DNA from: an uncultured Clostridia bacterium
Lineage (GTDB): Bacteria > Bacillota > Clostridia > Oscillospirales > UMGS1783
Assembly (NCBI GenBank): GCA_937892635.1
Contig: CALBKB010000166.1
Span: forward strand, 1-14,372
Direction: 5' to 3'
DNA length: 14,372 nt
A program made the position numbers and the translations under genes. Below the pieces are notes generated by a model, which saw nothing but the letters and a program-made list of their open reading frames with translations, was not told where the DNA came from and did no database searches. Below are positions 12,858 through 14,372 of the stretch, in pieces (position 1 is the stretch's first letter; each line of letters starts with the position of its first letter).

Positions 12858-13625
12858 TCAGAAGATACCGATGATATCGGTATGGTCGGCAATCACCAGC
12901 GTCAGAGCGGGGAAGGCCTCAGCCACCCGCGCCATCAGCGGCGCTATGACGACGTTCTCGGTGGGAAAATGGCCGGCGTCGATGAGGGTCAGCCCCAGCG
13001 ACTGTGCCAGCTGAAAATCATGATACCGACAATCGGCGGTGACGTAGGCATCGGCGATAGCGGCGGCATCGGCAATATAATCGCGCCCACTGCCACCCAT
13101 GACCGCCACGCGGCCAATCGGACGGTCGGCGCAGACGGCACGGACAAAGGGCGTCGCCAGCGCCTGCTTGACTTTTTGGCAAAAGTCTTGGGCCTCACAC
13201 GGCGTTACCGCGCCTACTCGACCGAAGAGCAGGTGCTCCTCCCCTTCCGCAGGGAAAACGGGCTCGGGAGCCTGCAGTCCCAGCGCGGCGGCCAACGCGT
13301 CGCCGACACCGCCCGACGAAATGTCGAGATTGGTGTGCATACAGATGGCGGCCAAACCGTTTTGGCACAGACGCCAGACCCGCGCGTGGCTTTGAGGGGT
13401 AACGGCAGTCAGCCCGCTGCGGATGAGCGGGTGATGGGAAACGATGACCTGCGCGCCGACGGCCAAGGCCTGATTGATGACCGCGTCGGTGATATCCAGC
13501 GCAAAGACAACGCAGGACACGGCCTTGTCGGGATCGCCGCAGAGTAGTCCCGTATTATCCCACGCACAGGCATTGGCGCGCGGGTATGTATCGTATAAAA
13601 ATTGTTCAAGTTGACCGACGGTCAT
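12858..13625 (-). CDS. NIF3-like dinuclear metal centre protein
   Basis: 255 residues, the short form without the extra PII-like inserted domain of B. subtilis YqfO. The family forms hexameric rings with a two-metal site, and its biochemical role is still debated (often labelled GTP cyclohydrolase 1 type 2 homolog). Metal-binding motifs are intact: CAWDNTGLL at 20-28, IVSHHPLI at 61-68 (His64, His65), HTNLD at 97-101 (Asp101), and DAGHFPTE at 216-223 (His219, Glu223). It is cytoplasmic, with no signal peptide. Its ATG overlaps the trmK stop as ATGA. The trmK-NIF3 pair is widely conserved in Firmicutes, which suggests a shared role, perhaps in RNA or nucleotide metabolism; that is inference. 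Confidence 0.94.
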   Translation of the reverse strand: MTVGQLEQFLYDTYPRANACAWDNTGLLCGDPDKAVSCVVFALDITDAVINQALAVGAQVIVSHHPLIRSGLTAVTPQSHARVWRLCQNGLAAICMHTNLDISSGGVGDALAAALGLQAPEPVFPAEGEEHLLFGRVGAVTPCEAQDFCQKVKQALATPFVRAVCADRPIGRVAVMGGSGRDYIADAAAIADAYVTADCRYHDFQLAQSLGLTLIDAGHFPTENVVIAPLMARVAEAFPALTLVIADHTDIIGIF

Positions 13626-14269
13626 AACCTTTTCTCCAATTCTTCAATCAAGTTTTGCAGAGCCGTGATATCGTGCCCGACCTGCCCTTCATTGTCTCGG
13701 CGCAGGCAGAGCAATTCCACACGACGCCTTACATATTCTTTGCCGACGGGACAATCAGTAAACTTTCCTACTTCTATGTCGGCAGGGGTGTAAGGCTCGG
13801 ACGTGCCGCGGCGTGCGTCGAGAATGACGTAGAGCATTTTGCCTTGGCGCACATAGCGTTCCATCTTGATGCAAAAGCCGTGGTCCAGTAGCCAGCGGCG
13901 CAGTTCGGGGGCTTTGGTCATGGGCTGAAGCAACAGCTGGGTGTGCGCCGCGAGGTTGGCGCGGGAAAGAATATCGGCGATAAGCAGACCGCCCATGCCG
14001 GCGATGATGACGGTGTCGCATTGGCAGCACTGAGGTGGGATGCCGTCGCACCGGACGCGCTCAATGCGCTCGCTAAGACCGGCGGCGGCGATGGTGCGGG
14101 CCGCGCTGTCGAGCGGGCCGACGCCGATATCGCAGGCATAGGCGGCGTGACAACGCCCCGAAGAAACGAGGGCAACGGGCAAAAGGGCGTGGTCGGTGCC
14201 GATGTCGGCAACCGTCCCGCCCTTAACCATGTCGTAGATTGCGCTGAGCCGTCGATCCAGCTTTGACAT
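13622..14269 (-). CDS. trmK: tRNA (adenine(22)-N1)-methyltransferase
   Basis: 215 residues, near the usual 220-240. It methylates N1 of A22 in the D-arm of tRNAs, using S-adenosylmethionine. The Rossmann fold shows ADIGTDHALLP at 21-31 (motif I with the family's TDHA), AYACDIGVGPLDSA at 43-56, IIAGMGGLLIADIL at 88-101 and LLLQPMTKAPELRRWL at 112-127, all family hallmarks. The C-terminal third (about 165-215) is a charged helical part, as in YqfN. The frame runs 25 codons further upstream through the preceding gene. The ATG at 14267-14269 begins the conserved MSKLDRRL and overlaps the preceding stop as TAATG. Confidence 0.95.
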   Translation of the reverse strand: MSKLDRRLSAIYDMVKGGTVADIGTDHALLPVALVSSGRCHAAYACDIGVGPLDSAARTIAAAGLSERIERVRCDGIPPQCCQCDTVIIAGMGGLLIADILSRANLAAHTQLLLQPMTKAPELRRWLLDHGFCIKMERYVRQGKMLYVILDARRGTSEPYTPADIEVGKFTDCPVGKEYVRRRVELLCLRRDNEGQVGHDITALQNLIEELEKRL

Positions 14270-14372
14270 TATTCGGCAGCGTTGGCCAGATACTCGTTGA
14301 TCTTGCTGACCAGCATATCGGCATCGGTGCCGTGAACGGCGCAAGCCTCTTCCACCGTTTCGCCGCGGGCGG
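14269..14372 (-). CDS. DUF1858 domain protein, C-terminal 34 residues (cut by window edge)
   Basis: The open frame enters from the right edge and ends at TAA (14269-14271), which shares one base with the trmK ATG. The visible part contains RGETVEEACAVHGTD and DMLVSKINEYL. This fits the end of DUF1858 domains, small hybrid-cluster-type modules in which a Cys-containing segment lies just before such an ETxEEAxxxHG stretch. The Cys segment itself would lie outside the window, so the call rests on this one motif. The function is unknown. The tight TAATG junction suggests cotranscription and coupling with trmK. Confidence 0.65.
   Translation of the reverse strand, partial: ARGETVEEACAVHGTDADMLVSKINEYLANAAE

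Noticed and set aside
1..14372. CRISPR arrays, insertion sequences, prophage, tRNA or rRNA genes, attachment sites
   Set aside because: I saw no regularly spaced repeats, transposase or integrase motifs, terminal inverted repeats or RNA-gene cores. The only strong inverted repeats are the three terminators and the T-box stems.

Overview
The window is an ordinary housekeeping stretch of a moderately GC-rich, low-redundancy Firmicutes chromosome. It most likely comes from a gut-type Clostridia (Oscillospirales/Christensenellales-like). The grounds are a T-box riboswitch before ileS, RqcH, a long U32-family protein with a C-terminal Cys cluster, a coiled-coil gene beside coaD, a DUF1858 tail beside trmK, strong GGAGG ribosome binding sites, and sigma-A promoters with extended -10 boxes. 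This taxonomic call is inference. I see no phage, transposon, CRISPR array, tRNA, rRNA or defence genes. All genes but one lie on the minus strand.

Layout, read in the direction of transcription from the right edge. (1) 14372-11126: the tail of a DUF1858 protein, trmK (tRNA adenine-N1 methyltransferase), a NIF3-like metal protein and rqcH (ribosome quality control), joined by TAATG and ATGA overlaps or a 10-base gap. (2) A clear promoter at 11088-11117 drives rsmD (16S rRNA methyltransferase), coaD (coenzyme A synthesis) and a coiled-coil protein, again with ATGA overlaps; a hairpin plus T-run at 9525-9548 follows. (3) 9504-2986 is a tightly packed six-gene run: rlmD (23S rRNA methyltransferase), a membrane-anchored glycerophosphodiester phosphodiesterase, a U32/DUF3656 protein of the RNA-hydroxylation type, a 52-residue membrane protein, a histidine phosphatase and a MATE exporter. 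It ends in a bidirectional terminator whose hairpin contains the last MATE codons. (4) The only plus-strand gene, 2062-2970, encodes a secreted lipoprotein with an Ig-like domain and a VanY-type D,D-carboxypeptidase domain. It converges on the MATE gene. (5) ileS (5' part only, cut just before the expected KMSKS motif) reads off the left edge behind a complete T-box leader with an ATC isoleucine specifier. The ileS and lipoprotein promoters are back to back, with their -35 boxes two bases apart.

The theme is RNA modification and translation quality: ileS, rlmD, the U32 protein, rsmD, trmK and rqcH. Mixed in are envelope functions (VanY lipoprotein, phosphodiesterase, MATE) and CoA synthesis. 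I did not find a convincing undescribed system. The points most worth checking are the odd T-box antiterminator bulge, the fused divergent promoters, the coding terminator, the small membrane protein in the rlmD-MATE run, and the terminator sitting directly before rlmD.
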